DNA from: Bifidobacterium breve
Lineage (GTDB): Bacteria > Actinomycetota > Actinomycetes > S36-B12
Reading direction: 5' to 3'
Assembly: GCA_943328365.2 (NCBI GenBank)
Contig: CALPZT020000037.1
Location: 1-8,934 of the forward strand
Length of the DNA: 8,934 nucleotides
Positions 1 to 6,029 of the stretch are shown piece by piece. Under the pieces are notes generated by a model. That model ran no database searches. It was not told the DNA's origin and worked only from the letters and a program-made list of their open reading frames with translations. Both the position numbers and the translations under genes were made by a program. How positions within the stretch are numbered: the stretch's first letter is position 1; each line of letters opens with the position of its first letter.

Positions 1-1
1 A

Positions 2-1177
2 ACCGCCACGATGTGCGAGGAGTGGCGCGAGGCAGGACATGAGCCGCGAGTAGCCGCCCTCACCGGCCTTCGACTGGACCCATACTTCTCCGGAACGAAG
101 ATCGCCTGGGTCCGCGAGCATGACCCGGTGACCTGGGCGAACGTCGAGTCCGGACGTGTCGCAATCGGCACCGTCGACTCCTATCTCATCGCGAGAATGA
201 CCCGCGGCCTCTTCCACGTGACCGATGCGTCGAACGCCTCGCGAACGCTCCTGTACGACCTCCACACCGGCGCCTGGAGCCCCGAGTTGTGCGAGCTCTT
301 CGGCGTACCCGTCGAGGCACTTCCCGAGATCGTCCCCTCCTACGGAATCATCGCCCGCACCGATCCCGCCTCGTTCCTCGGCATCGACGTGCCCATCTCC
401 GGTATCGCCGGCGACCAGCAGGCAGCGCTCGTCGGCCAGGCCGGAACAACGAAGGGCAGCGCGAAGTGCACCTACGGCACCGGGTCATTCCTCCTCGTCC
501 ACACCGGGAGCGAGCCGGTGACGTCCGGCAATGGGCTCCTCACCACCGTCGCGCTCCAGCACCCGACCGGCGCTCGCGACTTCGCCCTCGAGGGCGCCGT
601 CTTCGTCACCGGCGCAGCCGTCCAATGGCTGCGTGACGGTCTCGGTGTCATCACGACGGCGCCGGAGGTGGAGGCGCTGGCTTCCAGCGTCCCGGACTCC
701 GGCGGCATCGTCTTCGTCCCAGCGCTCACCGGCCTCGGTGCACCAGACTGGGACCCCTCGGCCCGCGGGCTCATCATCGGCATCACCCGGGGCACGAACG
801 CCGCGCACATTGCGCGGGCGACCCTCGAGGCCATCGCCTATCAGGTCGCCGATCTCGTCACCCTCATGTCCGATGAGGGCGGGCTCACCCTCCCCAGGCT
901 CGCCGTCGACGGCGGAGCTGCCGGCAACGACCTCCTGTGCCAGATGCAGGCCGATGTGCTCGCAGTGCCCGTAGACCGCTCCGAGCAACTGCAGACGACC
1001 GGGCTCGGCGCTGCACTCCTCGCCGGAGTCGGTGTCGGCATCTGGCCATCGCTCGAGGCGATCTCGGGGATTCGCCGGAGCTCGGGGGTCTTCACCGCTG
1101 GCTCCGACCACTCGATGGACAGGCGGTCGTGGCGCACAGCAGTCAGCCTGAGCCGGGGCTGGGCCTCACCCCGCTGA
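2..1177 (+). CDS. glpK: Glycerol kinase, 5' end cut off by window
   Basis: Phosphorylates glycerol to sn-glycerol-3-phosphate with ATP in the cytoplasm (FGGY family, EC 2.7.1.30). The frame is open from base 2. The ATG at 11 is not the real start, because the residues around it (TATMCEEW) align with the internal RRTAEIC segment of E. coli GlpK near residue 85, so roughly 80 to 90 residues lie outside the window. Counting from that Met, DPYFSGT is at 23-29, the catalytic-Asp motif GDQQAAL at 134-140, TYGTGSFLL at 154-162, GLGAPDWDP at 241-249 and the ATP-site DGGAAGNDLL at 300-309. The C terminus ends in the usual RSWRTAV...GW pattern, so the 3' end is intact. Oddities against E. coli GlpK: GLGAPYWDPYARG reads APDWDPSARG, and the conserved E in the ETTALGAA-type segment is Q. 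The gene converges on plsC with a 32-nt gap. The identification is firm; kinetic details are not readable. Confidence 0.95.
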   Translation, partial: TATMCEEWREAGHEPRVAALTGLRLDPYFSGTKIAWVREHDPVTWANVESGRVAIGTVDSYLIARMTRGLFHVTDASNASRTLLYDLHTGAWSPELCELFGVPVEALPEIVPSYGIIARTDPASFLGIDVPISGIAGDQQAALVGQAGTTKGSAKCTYGTGSFLLVHTGSEPVTSGNGLLTTVALQHPTGARDFALEGAVFVTGAAVQWLRDGLGVITTAPEVEALASSVPDSGGIVFVPALTGLGAPDWDPSARGLIIGITRGTNAAHIARATLEAIAYQVADLVTLMSDEGGLTLPRLAVDGGAAGNDLLCQMQADVLAVPVDRSEQLQTTGLGAALLAGVGVGIWPSLEAISGIRRSSGVFTAGSDHSMDRRSWRTAVSLSRGWASPR

Positions 1178-1181
1178 GGCA

Positions 1182-1199
1182 GTCGCGAGGTCGCGCGAC
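1182..1199. terminator. Possible bidirectional hairpin between glpK and plsC
   Basis: The 32-nt convergent gap contains GTCGCG, a 6-nt spacer AGGTCG, and CGCGAC: a perfect 6-bp stem that can form in transcripts from either side. The overlapping 12-bp palindrome GGTCGCGCGACC (1189-1200) is an alternative fold. There is no T-tract on either strand, so this is at best an actinobacterial-type terminator without a U run. It could equally be a chance GC-rich inverted repeat. Confidence 0.3.
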
Positions 1200-1209
1200 C
1201 AGTGACCGC

Positions 1210-1965
1210 TCAATCGTCGGACGCGGTGGAGGTCTCCGCTGTTGACGCTTCAGTCGCGACCATAGACAGGGCATCCGCCTTGCCACCGTCGGCGATGAGC
1301 TCCTTGGCTCGCGTCGCGTACATGTCGACATACTCCTGACCCGCGAGGGACATGAGTTCGTACATGACCTCATCTGTGACCGACCGAAGGATGAACCGGT
1401 CACCCTCGAGCCCCTCGTACCTCGTGAAGTCCAATGCCGGGCCGAACCGCATGCCGACCCGCTGAAGACTCGGCAGGATGCGCCCGGGCGGCTGAATCTC
1501 GTACGTATTGATCATCGCCACCGGGATGACCGGGCACTTCGACTCCAGCGCCATCCGAGCCATGCCGGTACGGCCCCGGTACATCGTGCCGTTCGGCGAT
1601 CGAGTGCCCTCAGGATAGATGCCGAGAAGGCTGCCCGAGTCGAGGATCCGCGTCCCGGTGCGGATCGCGCCCTCGGAGGCCCGTCCACCGGAGCGATCGA
1701 TCGGAACCTGGCCCACTCCGCGGAAGAACCATGCGGTGAGCCGGCCCTTGACCCCCCGGCCGGTGAAGTAGTCGCTCTTCGCGAGAAACGTAATGGGCCT
1801 GCGCAGCATGAGGGCGAGAAAGAACGAGTCCGAAAACGAAAGGTGGTTGCTCGCGACGATGGCGGGGCCCTTCTCAGGTACATTCTCGACCCCCTCGAGC
1901 CACGGCCGGAAGAGCACGCGCAGCCACGGACCGATGAGGATGTACTTCAGGATCCAGTACAGCAA
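1210..1965 (-). CDS. plsC: 1-acyl-sn-glycerol-3-phosphate acyltransferase (PlsC/LPLAT family)
   Basis: Transfers an acyl group from acyl-CoA or acyl-ACP to lysophosphatidate at the membrane, making phosphatidate. The protein is 251 aa, normal for the family. All four blocks are visible: HX4D as NHLSFSD at 40-46 (His41, Asp46), the glycerol-3-phosphate block around GVGQVPIDR at 83-91, EGTRS at 119-123, and PVIPVA at 145-150. The N terminus (LYWILKYILIGPWLRVLF) is hydrophobic and could associate with the membrane. The start is TTG (1965-1963), chosen because a very strong Shine-Dalgarno, AGGAGGGG, lies about 4 nt upstream and no ATG fits. The last 15 or so residues are an acidic Ser/Thr/Ala tail. 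From memory it corresponds to Rv2182c (247 aa) of M. tuberculosis. It is divergent from the lipase gene and convergent with glpK. Acceptor specificity (lysophosphatidate or another lipid) is an inference. Confidence 0.93.
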   Translation of the reverse strand: MLYWILKYILIGPWLRVLFRPWLEGVENVPEKGPAIVASNHLSFSDSFFLALMLRRPITFLAKSDYFTGRGVKGRLTAWFFRGVGQVPIDRSGGRASEGAIRTGTRILDSGSLLGIYPEGTRSPNGTMYRGRTGMARMALESKCPVIPVAMINTYEIQPPGRILPSLQRVGMRFGPALDFTRYEGLEGDRFILRSVTDEVMYELMSLAGQEYVDMYATRAKELIADGGKADALSMVATEASTAETSTASDD

Positions 1966-1983
1966 GGCCCCTCCTGAGCTGAT

Positions 1984-2001
1984 GGCTTCGGCGATGAAGC
2001 C
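1984..2001. promoter_or_regulatory. Dyad in plsC/lipase divergent gap (candidate operator or leader hairpin)
   Basis: GGCTTC, spacer GGCGAT, GAAGCC: a perfect 6-bp inverted repeat with a 6-nt spacer. Symmetry partly extends outward: 1981/2004, 1982/2003 and 1979/2006 pair, 1983/2002 and 1980/2005 do not. It lies in the only non-coding DNA between plsC and the lipase gene, 18 nt upstream of the plsC start and 21 nt upstream of the lipase start. A regulator bound here would sit on the early plsC leader and on the -35/spacer region of the lipase gene. As RNA it would place a hairpin just before the plsC Shine-Dalgarno. Confidence 0.4.
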
Positions 2002-2009
2002 GTCGGTGG

Positions 2010-2016
2010 CAGACTA
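2010..2016. promoter_or_regulatory. Candidate overlapping -10 elements for plsC (-) and lipase (+)
   Basis: On the - strand the bases read TAGTCT (2016 to 2011), a TAnnnT match that would start plsC RNA near 2004, giving a leader of about 40 nt that carries its AGGAGG site. On the + strand the same bases give CAGACT (2010-2015), a weaker -10 lying 7 nt before the lipase ATG, the spacing expected for a leaderless transcript; the lipase gene has no clear Shine-Dalgarno. No good -35 is visible on either strand. Confidence 0.35.
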
Positions 2017-2022
2017 GCGGCT

Positions 2023-2772
2023 ATGAGCGTCATCTCACACGCACAAGCCTGGTCACATGCCGGCAATGAAGTCGGAGTGCTCGTCCTCCACGGCTTCACC
2101 GGGTCGCCGACGTCCGTCATCCCATGGGGTCAGTCCCTGAGCCGCAACGGCTGGACGATACAGGTGCCACTCCTCCCGGGGCACGGCACGAGCTGGCAGG
2201 ACATGAACAAGACCACGTGGGAGGACTGGTACGGCGAGGCCGAGCGTGCCTTCGACGAGCTGTCTGCAACCTGCTCGACCGTCTTCGTCATGGGCCTGTC
2301 GATGGGCGGTTCGCTCACCTTGCGTCTGGCGCAGCAACGCGGCAGCAAGGTCGCCGGCATCGTCCTCGTCAATCCTGCCGTCCATTCCGAGCGGCCCGAC
2401 CGCTTCCTCCTCCCAGCGCTGCAGGCCATCGTCGGATCGTTCCCGGGGGTGTCGAATGATATTGCGAAGCCCGGGCAGGACGAGGGTGCCTACGACCGGC
2501 TCCCGCTCAAGGCGGCCTATTCGCTCACCAAGCTGTGGTCGGCGGTGAAGCGCGATATCGGCAAGGTCACCCAGCCGATGCTGCTGTTCAGGTCGGCTCA
2601 AGACCACGTCGTCGAGCCATCGAATTCCGCATGGATCCTCGCGAATGTCTCATCGGCCGACATTACCGAGGTCGTCCTGCGCGACTCGTTCCATGTTGCC
2701 ACCCTCGACCACGACGCCGAGGAAATCTTCGACGGGAGCGCCGCGTTCGTGCGGCGCATCGTCGCGGGATGA
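2023..2772 (+). CDS. Alpha/beta hydrolase, monoacylglycerol lipase / Est30-type carboxylesterase
   Basis: Likely hydrolyses monoacylglycerols or similar short esters to glycerol and fatty acid. The 249-aa protein has the same length and layout as the Bacillus monoacylglycerol lipase bMGL, as I recall that sequence. Shared features are the oxyanion block LHGFTGSP (22-29), the cap-entry signature GHGTSWQDMNKTTWEDW (53-69), the nucleophile elbow GLSMGG with Ser93, the acid in SAQDHVVEP (Asp194) and the base in SFHVATLDHD (His224). There is no signal peptide, so it is cytoplasmic. The ATG at 2023 is the first start in frame and lacks an obvious ribosome site, consistent with leaderless translation. 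Its stop overlaps the next gene's ATG (ATGA), so the two are probably translationally coupled. Nearby glpK, plsC and acyl-CoA synthetase genes suit a glycerolipid substrate. A generic carboxylesterase is the main alternative. Confidence 0.85.
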   Translation: MSVISHAQAWSHAGNEVGVLVLHGFTGSPTSVIPWGQSLSRNGWTIQVPLLPGHGTSWQDMNKTTWEDWYGEAERAFDELSATCSTVFVMGLSMGGSLTLRLAQQRGSKVAGIVLVNPAVHSERPDRFLLPALQAIVGSFPGVSNDIAKPGQDEGAYDRLPLKAAYSLTKLWSAVKRDIGKVTQPMLLFRSAQDHVVEPSNSAWILANVSSADITEVVLRDSFHVATLDHDAEEIFDGSAAFVRRIVAG

Positions 2773-3209
2773 CCGACCGCGGCCCGACGGACGAACCAGT
2801 GAACGAGCCCTCCCCCGAGGAGCAGGCACGCGCCTGGGATCAGATCGTGGCCGACCTCTCGGGTCAGATCGACTTCGACGCAGCGACGAGCAGCCTGCAG
2901 ATCAACGATCCCACGCCGCCTGATGCATTCATCGACGAGCTGCTCGAGCCCGGCGAACTCGCCTCAGACACGTACCACCCGCCGGAGCCCCCGCCGATAC
3001 CGCGTCCAGCCGACACCATCGCGAGATTCGCGTGGGCGGGCGCCCTCGGCGGACCAGCCCTCCTCGTCGCCACCACGGTCTTCTCACTCGGCACGTTCAT
3101 CGGGGGCATCGGCGTCCTCGCATCCGTCGCCGGCTTCATCACTCTTGTCGCTCGGATGGAAGATCACGGCTCGGCCGACGACCGCCCCGACGGGGGCGCC
3201 GTCGTCTAG
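2769..3209 (+). CDS. Small actinobacterial membrane protein, function unknown
   Basis: A 146-aa protein with no recognised catalytic motif. Residues 1-67 are acidic and polar, with a predicted helix EEQARAWDQIVADL (17-30). A proline-rich linker PPEPPPIPRP (71-80) follows, then a hydrophobic hairpin of two helices (about 85-106 and 109-128) and a short acidic tail ending DGGAVV. From memory, the layout of acidic N-terminal part, PPEPPP linker, two helices, LVARM and a terminal GAVV recurs in a conserved but uncharacterised actinobacterial family; I cannot confirm that here. The start is the ATG at 2769, which overlaps the lipase stop by 4 nt. The frame is open further upstream, but that part is a shadow of the lipase gene. 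It probably serves alongside the lipase at the membrane, but that is inference from coupling alone. Confidence 0.8.
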   Translation: MTDRGPTDEPVNEPSPEEQARAWDQIVADLSGQIDFDAATSSLQINDPTPPDAFIDELLEPGELASDTYHPPEPPPIPRPADTIARFAWAGALGGPALLVATTVFSLGTFIGGIGVLASVAGFITLVARMEDHGSADDRPDGGAVV

Positions 3210-3237
3210 CGCCTGCGCACAGCGGGTCGATCGACGA

Positions 3238-4191
3238 TCAGGTGGCCGGCCGCGCGAGTTCCGCTGCGCCGATGAGCCCGGCGTTGTTCCCGAGAATTGC
3301 GGGCCGAACCTCAGGAGCCGGACGCTGCTGATTGCCGCTGAGCTTGTCGAGGAGAGTCTGGCGTGCGCTGGCGAGGAGCAGGTCGCCAGCCTCCGACACG
3401 CCGCCGCCGATGACGAATGTCCCGGGATCCAAGATGGCGCAGAGATCGGCAAGCCCGCGTCCCAGCCAGGTGCCGATGACCCGAAATGCCTCCATCGCCA
3501 CCGGATCGCCGGCGCGTGCCGCCTGGGTCACGTGCAGGCCCTGAACCCCCTCTGGGGTTCCGTCGCCGAGCCCGAGGAGCAGCGCCGCCTCACCACGGCG
3601 CTCAGCGGCGAGCGCTCGCGCCTCGCGGACGAGGGCGTTGCCGCTCGCGTACTGCTCCCAGCAGCCACCTCGGCCGCACCCGCAGGCCCGGCCGTTTACG
3701 ACGACATTCATATGACCGATCTCGCCGGCGGCGCCGTGGGCCCCCCGGAGCAGATCGCCATTGATGATGATGCCGCCGCCGATGCCCGTGCCCACCGTCA
3801 CCACGGTGAGTTCGTCGACGTCGGCTCCGGCACCGAACCGGAATTCACCCCAGGCGGCAGCATTGCCGTCGTTCTCGACGACAACCGGCATCCCCACCCT
3901 GGCCTCCAGGATCGCCCGCACGGGCACCTGCGACCAGCCGAGATTCGGGGCAAAGAACACGGTCGCCCGAGATGCATCGACCGGGCCAGCAACGCCGAGA
4001 CCGACTCCGACAACAGACCCCCCATGGGGGGCGCCGAGCTCGCGAACGACATCAGAGACCACATTGAGCACTTCGGTGGCGTCATTTCGGGGAGTCGGCC
4101 GCCGAGCAGTGCTCACGACATTGCCCGAGTCATCGACGAGACCGGCGAGGATTTTCGTGCCGCCGACGTCGACCCCGATGCTGAACGTCAC
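3238..4191 (-). CDS. glk: ROK-family glucokinase
   Basis: Phosphorylates glucose to glucose-6-phosphate with ATP (EC 2.7.1.2). The 317-aa length is typical of actinobacterial GlkA. In order: phosphate-1 motif DVGGTK (8-13), the catalytic-Asp segment VENDGNAAAWGE (105-116, Asp108), phosphate-2 motif TVGTGIGGG (132-140), the sugar/zinc block GEIGHMNV (157-164), and the ROK zinc ligands His160, Cys170, Cys172 and Cys177 in CGCGRGGCWEQYASG. There is no N-terminal helix-turn-helix, so it is a kinase and not a ROK repressor. The start is GTG (4191-4189), overlapping the stop of the preceding small gene by 4 nt, so it is the last, coupled cistron of the five-gene operon. In Streptomyces the equivalent enzyme also takes part in carbon catabolite repression, so a regulatory role is possible but unproven here. 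Use of polyphosphate or specificity for another hexose is less likely. Confidence 0.95.
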   Translation of the reverse strand: MTFSIGVDVGGTKILAGLVDDSGNVVSTARRPTPRNDATEVLNVVSDVVRELGAPHGGSVVGVGLGVAGPVDASRATVFFAPNLGWSQVPVRAILEARVGMPVVVENDGNAAAWGEFRFGAGADVDELTVVTVGTGIGGGIIINGDLLRGAHGAAGEIGHMNVVVNGRACGCGRGGCWEQYASGNALVREARALAAERRGEAALLLGLGDGTPEGVQGLHVTQAARAGDPVAMEAFRVIGTWLGRGLADLCAILDPGTFVIGGGVSEAGDLLLASARQTLLDKLSGNQQRPAPEVRPAILGNNAGLIGAAELARPAT

Positions 4192-4562
4192 GGCGACAGC
4201 CTACGGTCGGCCTCTTCGCCGCTCGGCGGTGCATCAGTATGCCCCGGGTCAAGGTCGATCCACCGGACACCACCGGTCCGGGGCTCGGACCCACGCCCGT
4301 TGGCGTTGCCCGCATTCGACCGCCCCCGGACCTCATCCAACGCCAGACTGCCACGGCACATGATGCATTCCCCGTGCTCGGACGGATCATCGTGGTCGGC
4401 ATGCGGCACGAGAATGGCCTGCTTCGCCATGTCAACGAGCTGCTGGGCACCAGAGGCGAGGAAGGAGAGGGAGAACCCACCTCGTGTGGACTGCTCGGAA
4501 GGGTCCTCGGACTCGCGGTCGGGCGCCGTGCCTGAGAACCACCACGGATCGCCAGCGCTCAT
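4188..4562 (-). CDS. Small His/Cys protein between ArsA-like gene and glk
   Basis: A 124-aa soluble protein of unknown function. After a Trp-rich start (GDPWWFSG) and an acidic stretch comes an amphipathic segment GFSLSFLASGAQQLVDM (29-45). A compact cluster of possible metal ligands follows: His54, His57, His63, Cys66 and Cys69 in HADHDDPSEHGECIMCRG. A low-complexity, charged C-terminal half ends in VRWIDL (99-104) plus a tail. The CxxC with nearby histidines suggests a small zinc site; this is inference. The start is the ATG at 4562-4560, which overlaps the ArsA-like stop by 4 nt; a longer frame to 4646 would run inside that gene and is not credible. The gene's position and size resemble Rv2183c (about 131 aa) in Mycobacterium and the gene just upstream of glkA (SCO2127) in Streptomyces. 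Homology to either is not demonstrated. Confidence 0.82.
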   Translation of the reverse strand: MSAGDPWWFSGTAPDRESEDPSEQSTRGGFSLSFLASGAQQLVDMAKQAILVPHADHDDPSEHGECIMCRGSLALDEVRGRSNAGNANGRGSEPRTGGVRWIDLDPGHTDAPPSGEEADRRLSP

Positions 4563-5590
4563 GATGCCTCCGGCCACAGTGACCGGTTTCGGCTGAAGCG
4601 GACGATGAGACAGTCGTCTCGCATCCCAGCACCCTTGATCTCGCACCGGGTCAGGACCGGCATGAGCCGTGCCTGGCGCCGCAAGCCGCCCACCTCGATC
4701 ACGAGCGAGTCAGCTATCCGCCCGGCTCGAACGCCGTCGGCCGGCACGCCCGGCAGGTGCACATGCAGGTCGTAGCCCCCGTTCGCGTGCTCGTCAAGGC
4801 GATCAGCCCGCGGTCGAGGCGCCCGTCCGCTGCTGAGCACCTCGCCCGCGGCCGACTCGAAGGCGGCGGCGTCCGCCGATTCATCGGCGAGGAGGGGCAG
4901 GACGGCAACGGGTACGCCTCGGGCACGAATCCGATCAACGCAGTTGCGGCGCGCCTCGGCCCAGGGCTCCGGCCATCCTTCACCCTTGCCCGGCACTCCG
5001 TCCAGGATGACGGCGTCGCACGCTTGCCGCATGAGGGCCAACTGCCCCATTCGCATGGTGAGCACGTCATCGACTCCCTCGTCGGGCTCGACGCTGAGGA
5101 GGATCCGCGCGGAATCGCCGGCGATCATGCCCTGCGCTGTCTCGAGCGAATCGAGCAGTCGCTGCCAGGCGATCACATCGTCCGGCGGCAGGGCCTGCAG
5201 TGCACGCAGGCCGGCAATCGGCGGAATCATCCCCGTCAAATCGGCCCTCGATGCACCAAGAACCGCGAGGAGCCGCAGGAAGCTGTCGATCTCACCGGCA
5301 TCCCAGATAACAGTCTCGGCGAACGCCGACGACTCGCTCGATGCAATGGCACCGGCAATTCCGTCGATCTGTACCAGGCCCCGGACGAGCTCCATGGCGA
5401 AGGGCCCGAGCCCTGCGGATTCGGATGCCCGATCGACAAGCGCTTCTATCTGCGCCCGCTTCTCGGTGACGTCGACGATCGTCGACGTCACCCCGTGCGC
5501 GATGAGACCGTCACGCAATCCATGCGCAGCACGCGTAGCGCCCGCCCCCACAAGCCCGCTAAGAATGAGAAGTCGAGGTCGCTTCAACAC
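4559..5590 (-). CDS. ArsA-like P-loop protein with degenerate nucleotide site and HSP20-like C-terminal domain
   Basis: A 343-aa homologue of ArsA/Get3-type anion pump ATPases that has probably lost ATPase activity. The N-terminal strand and loop RLLILSGLVGAGATRAAHGL (6-25) occupies the deviant Walker A position. Where the family has GKGGVGKT this has GLVGAGAT (12-19), so both lysines are gone while three glycines and the Thr remain. The switch II region, normally DTAPTGHTLRLL, reads DAGEIDSFLRLL (97-108), again without the key residues. Residues 273-338, from YDLHVHLPGV to FSRNRSLW, match the ArsA HSP20-like domain. It is shorter than the usual 380 to 430 aa. The start is GTG at 5590, 32 nt inside the SRPBCC gene, with AAGGGG about 10 nt upstream; a TTG lies at the next codon. 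By order it matches Rv2184c. A scaffold or lipid/protein-binding role is inference. Confidence 0.85.
   Translation of the reverse strand: MLKRPRLLILSGLVGAGATRAAHGLRDGLIAHGVTSTIVDVTEKRAQIEALVDRASESAGLGPFAMELVRGLVQIDGIAGAIASSESSAFAETVIWDAGEIDSFLRLLAVLGASRADLTGMIPPIAGLRALQALPPDDVIAWQRLLDSLETAQGMIAGDSARILLSVEPDEGVDDVLTMRMGQLALMRQACDAVILDGVPGKGEGWPEPWAEARRNCVDRIRARGVPVAVLPLLADESADAAAFESAAGEVLSSGRAPRPRADRLDEHANGGYDLHVHLPGVPADGVRAGRIADSLVIEVGGLRRQARLMPVLTRCEIKGAGMRDDCLIVRFSRNRSLWPEAS
5465..5492. repeat. 28-bp perfect palindrome inside the ArsA-like gene
   Basis: GGTGACGTCGACGA is followed directly by its exact reverse complement, with the centre between 5478 and 5479. The flanking bases 5464 and 5493 do not pair. 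It lies about 100 nt after the GTG start and encodes VTSTIVDVT (residues 34-42). As RNA it would form a 12-bp GC-rich stem closed by a GATC tetraloop. As DNA it is a fully symmetric site. Confidence 0.9.
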
Positions 5591-6014
5591 GCTTCTTGAG
5601 CCCCTTGAGCGCAGTGTCGATGATGACCTTCTCCGCCTTGCGCTTGAGCATGCCGATCATGGGGATCTTCACATCGACGGCGAGCCGATAGGCGACGCTC
5701 GTCGATCCGTCGCCGTTGTCGGACAGGTGGTACGAGCCATCGAGCGCAGTGAGCATCTCGCCCTTGGTGAGGGTCCATGAGACTGATTCGCTGCCTTGCC
5801 AGTCGTACTCGAGTTCGTAGGTGTCCTTGATCATCCCCGAATCGACGGTGAACCGGGCATCGGCCGGACGGTCATCCTCCTCGTACCGGCTCAGCACCTC
5901 GACCGACGTGATCCCATCGCTCCATTGGGGGTAGGCAGCAAGGTTCGCGATGACCGCCATGACGGCATCAGGCGAGGCATCGATGACGATGCTCGATTCG
6001 GTCTTCTCAGCCAT
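5559..6014 (-). CDS. SRPBCC (START/polyketide cyclase-like) ligand-binding protein
   Basis: A 151-aa single-domain protein of the helix-grip fold, which encloses a hydrophobic pocket for lipids or other small hydrophobic ligands. Recognisable parts are the first strand SSIVIDASPDAVMAVI (7-22), the AAYPQWSDGI element (26-35) typical of coenzyme Q-binding/polyketide cyclase relatives, a run of strands with SVSWTLTKGEML (77-88), and the long C-terminal helix KAEKVIIDTALKGLKKRVEA (126-145). There is no signal peptide and no obvious catalytic residues, so binding or transfer is likelier than catalysis. The ATG at 6014 has a strong GAGGAG site 5 nt upstream. It is the second cistron, 47 nt after the metallophosphoesterase gene, and its 3' end overlaps the ArsA-like gene by 32 nt. 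By position it matches Rv2185c (TB16.3) of M. tuberculosis. The ligand is unknown. Confidence 0.9.
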   Translation of the reverse strand: MAEKTESSIVIDASPDAVMAVIANLAAYPQWSDGITSVEVLSRYEEDDRPADARFTVDSGMIKDTYELEYDWQGSESVSWTLTKGEMLTALDGSYHLSDNGDGSTSVAYRLAVDVKIPMIGMLKRKAEKVIIDTALKGLKKRVEATSTSHS

Positions 6015-6029
6015 TGACGCTCCTCGGTC

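Noticed and set aside
11..13. ATG at position 11 as the glycerol kinase start
   Set aside because: The frame continues to the window edge and the sequence aligns to an internal part of GlpK; the N-terminal ATP/glycerol-binding segment is simply outside the window.
2535..2768. Upstream extension of the small membrane protein gene
   Set aside because: It overlaps the lipase coding sequence in another frame; the Arg-rich translation is typical of a shadow, and ATG 2769 gives the coupled overlap.
3210..3237. Terminator between the small membrane protein gene and glk
   Set aside because: The 28-nt convergent gap has only the 10-bp palindrome GTCGATCGAC without a loop and short GCG repeats; no stable stem with a T-run is visible.
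2923..4596. 557-codon open frame on the + strand opposite glk and the small His/Cys gene
   Set aside because: It runs antisense to a certain ROK glucokinase, has biased Arg/Pro/Ser/Ala composition and no domain, and overlaps the membrane-protein gene out of frame. Long antisense frames are common in high-GC genes because stop codons are rare.
4563..4646. N-terminal extension of the small His/Cys protein
   Set aside because: It would lie wholly within the ArsA-like gene; the ATG at 4562 with a 4-nt stop/start overlap is the natural start.
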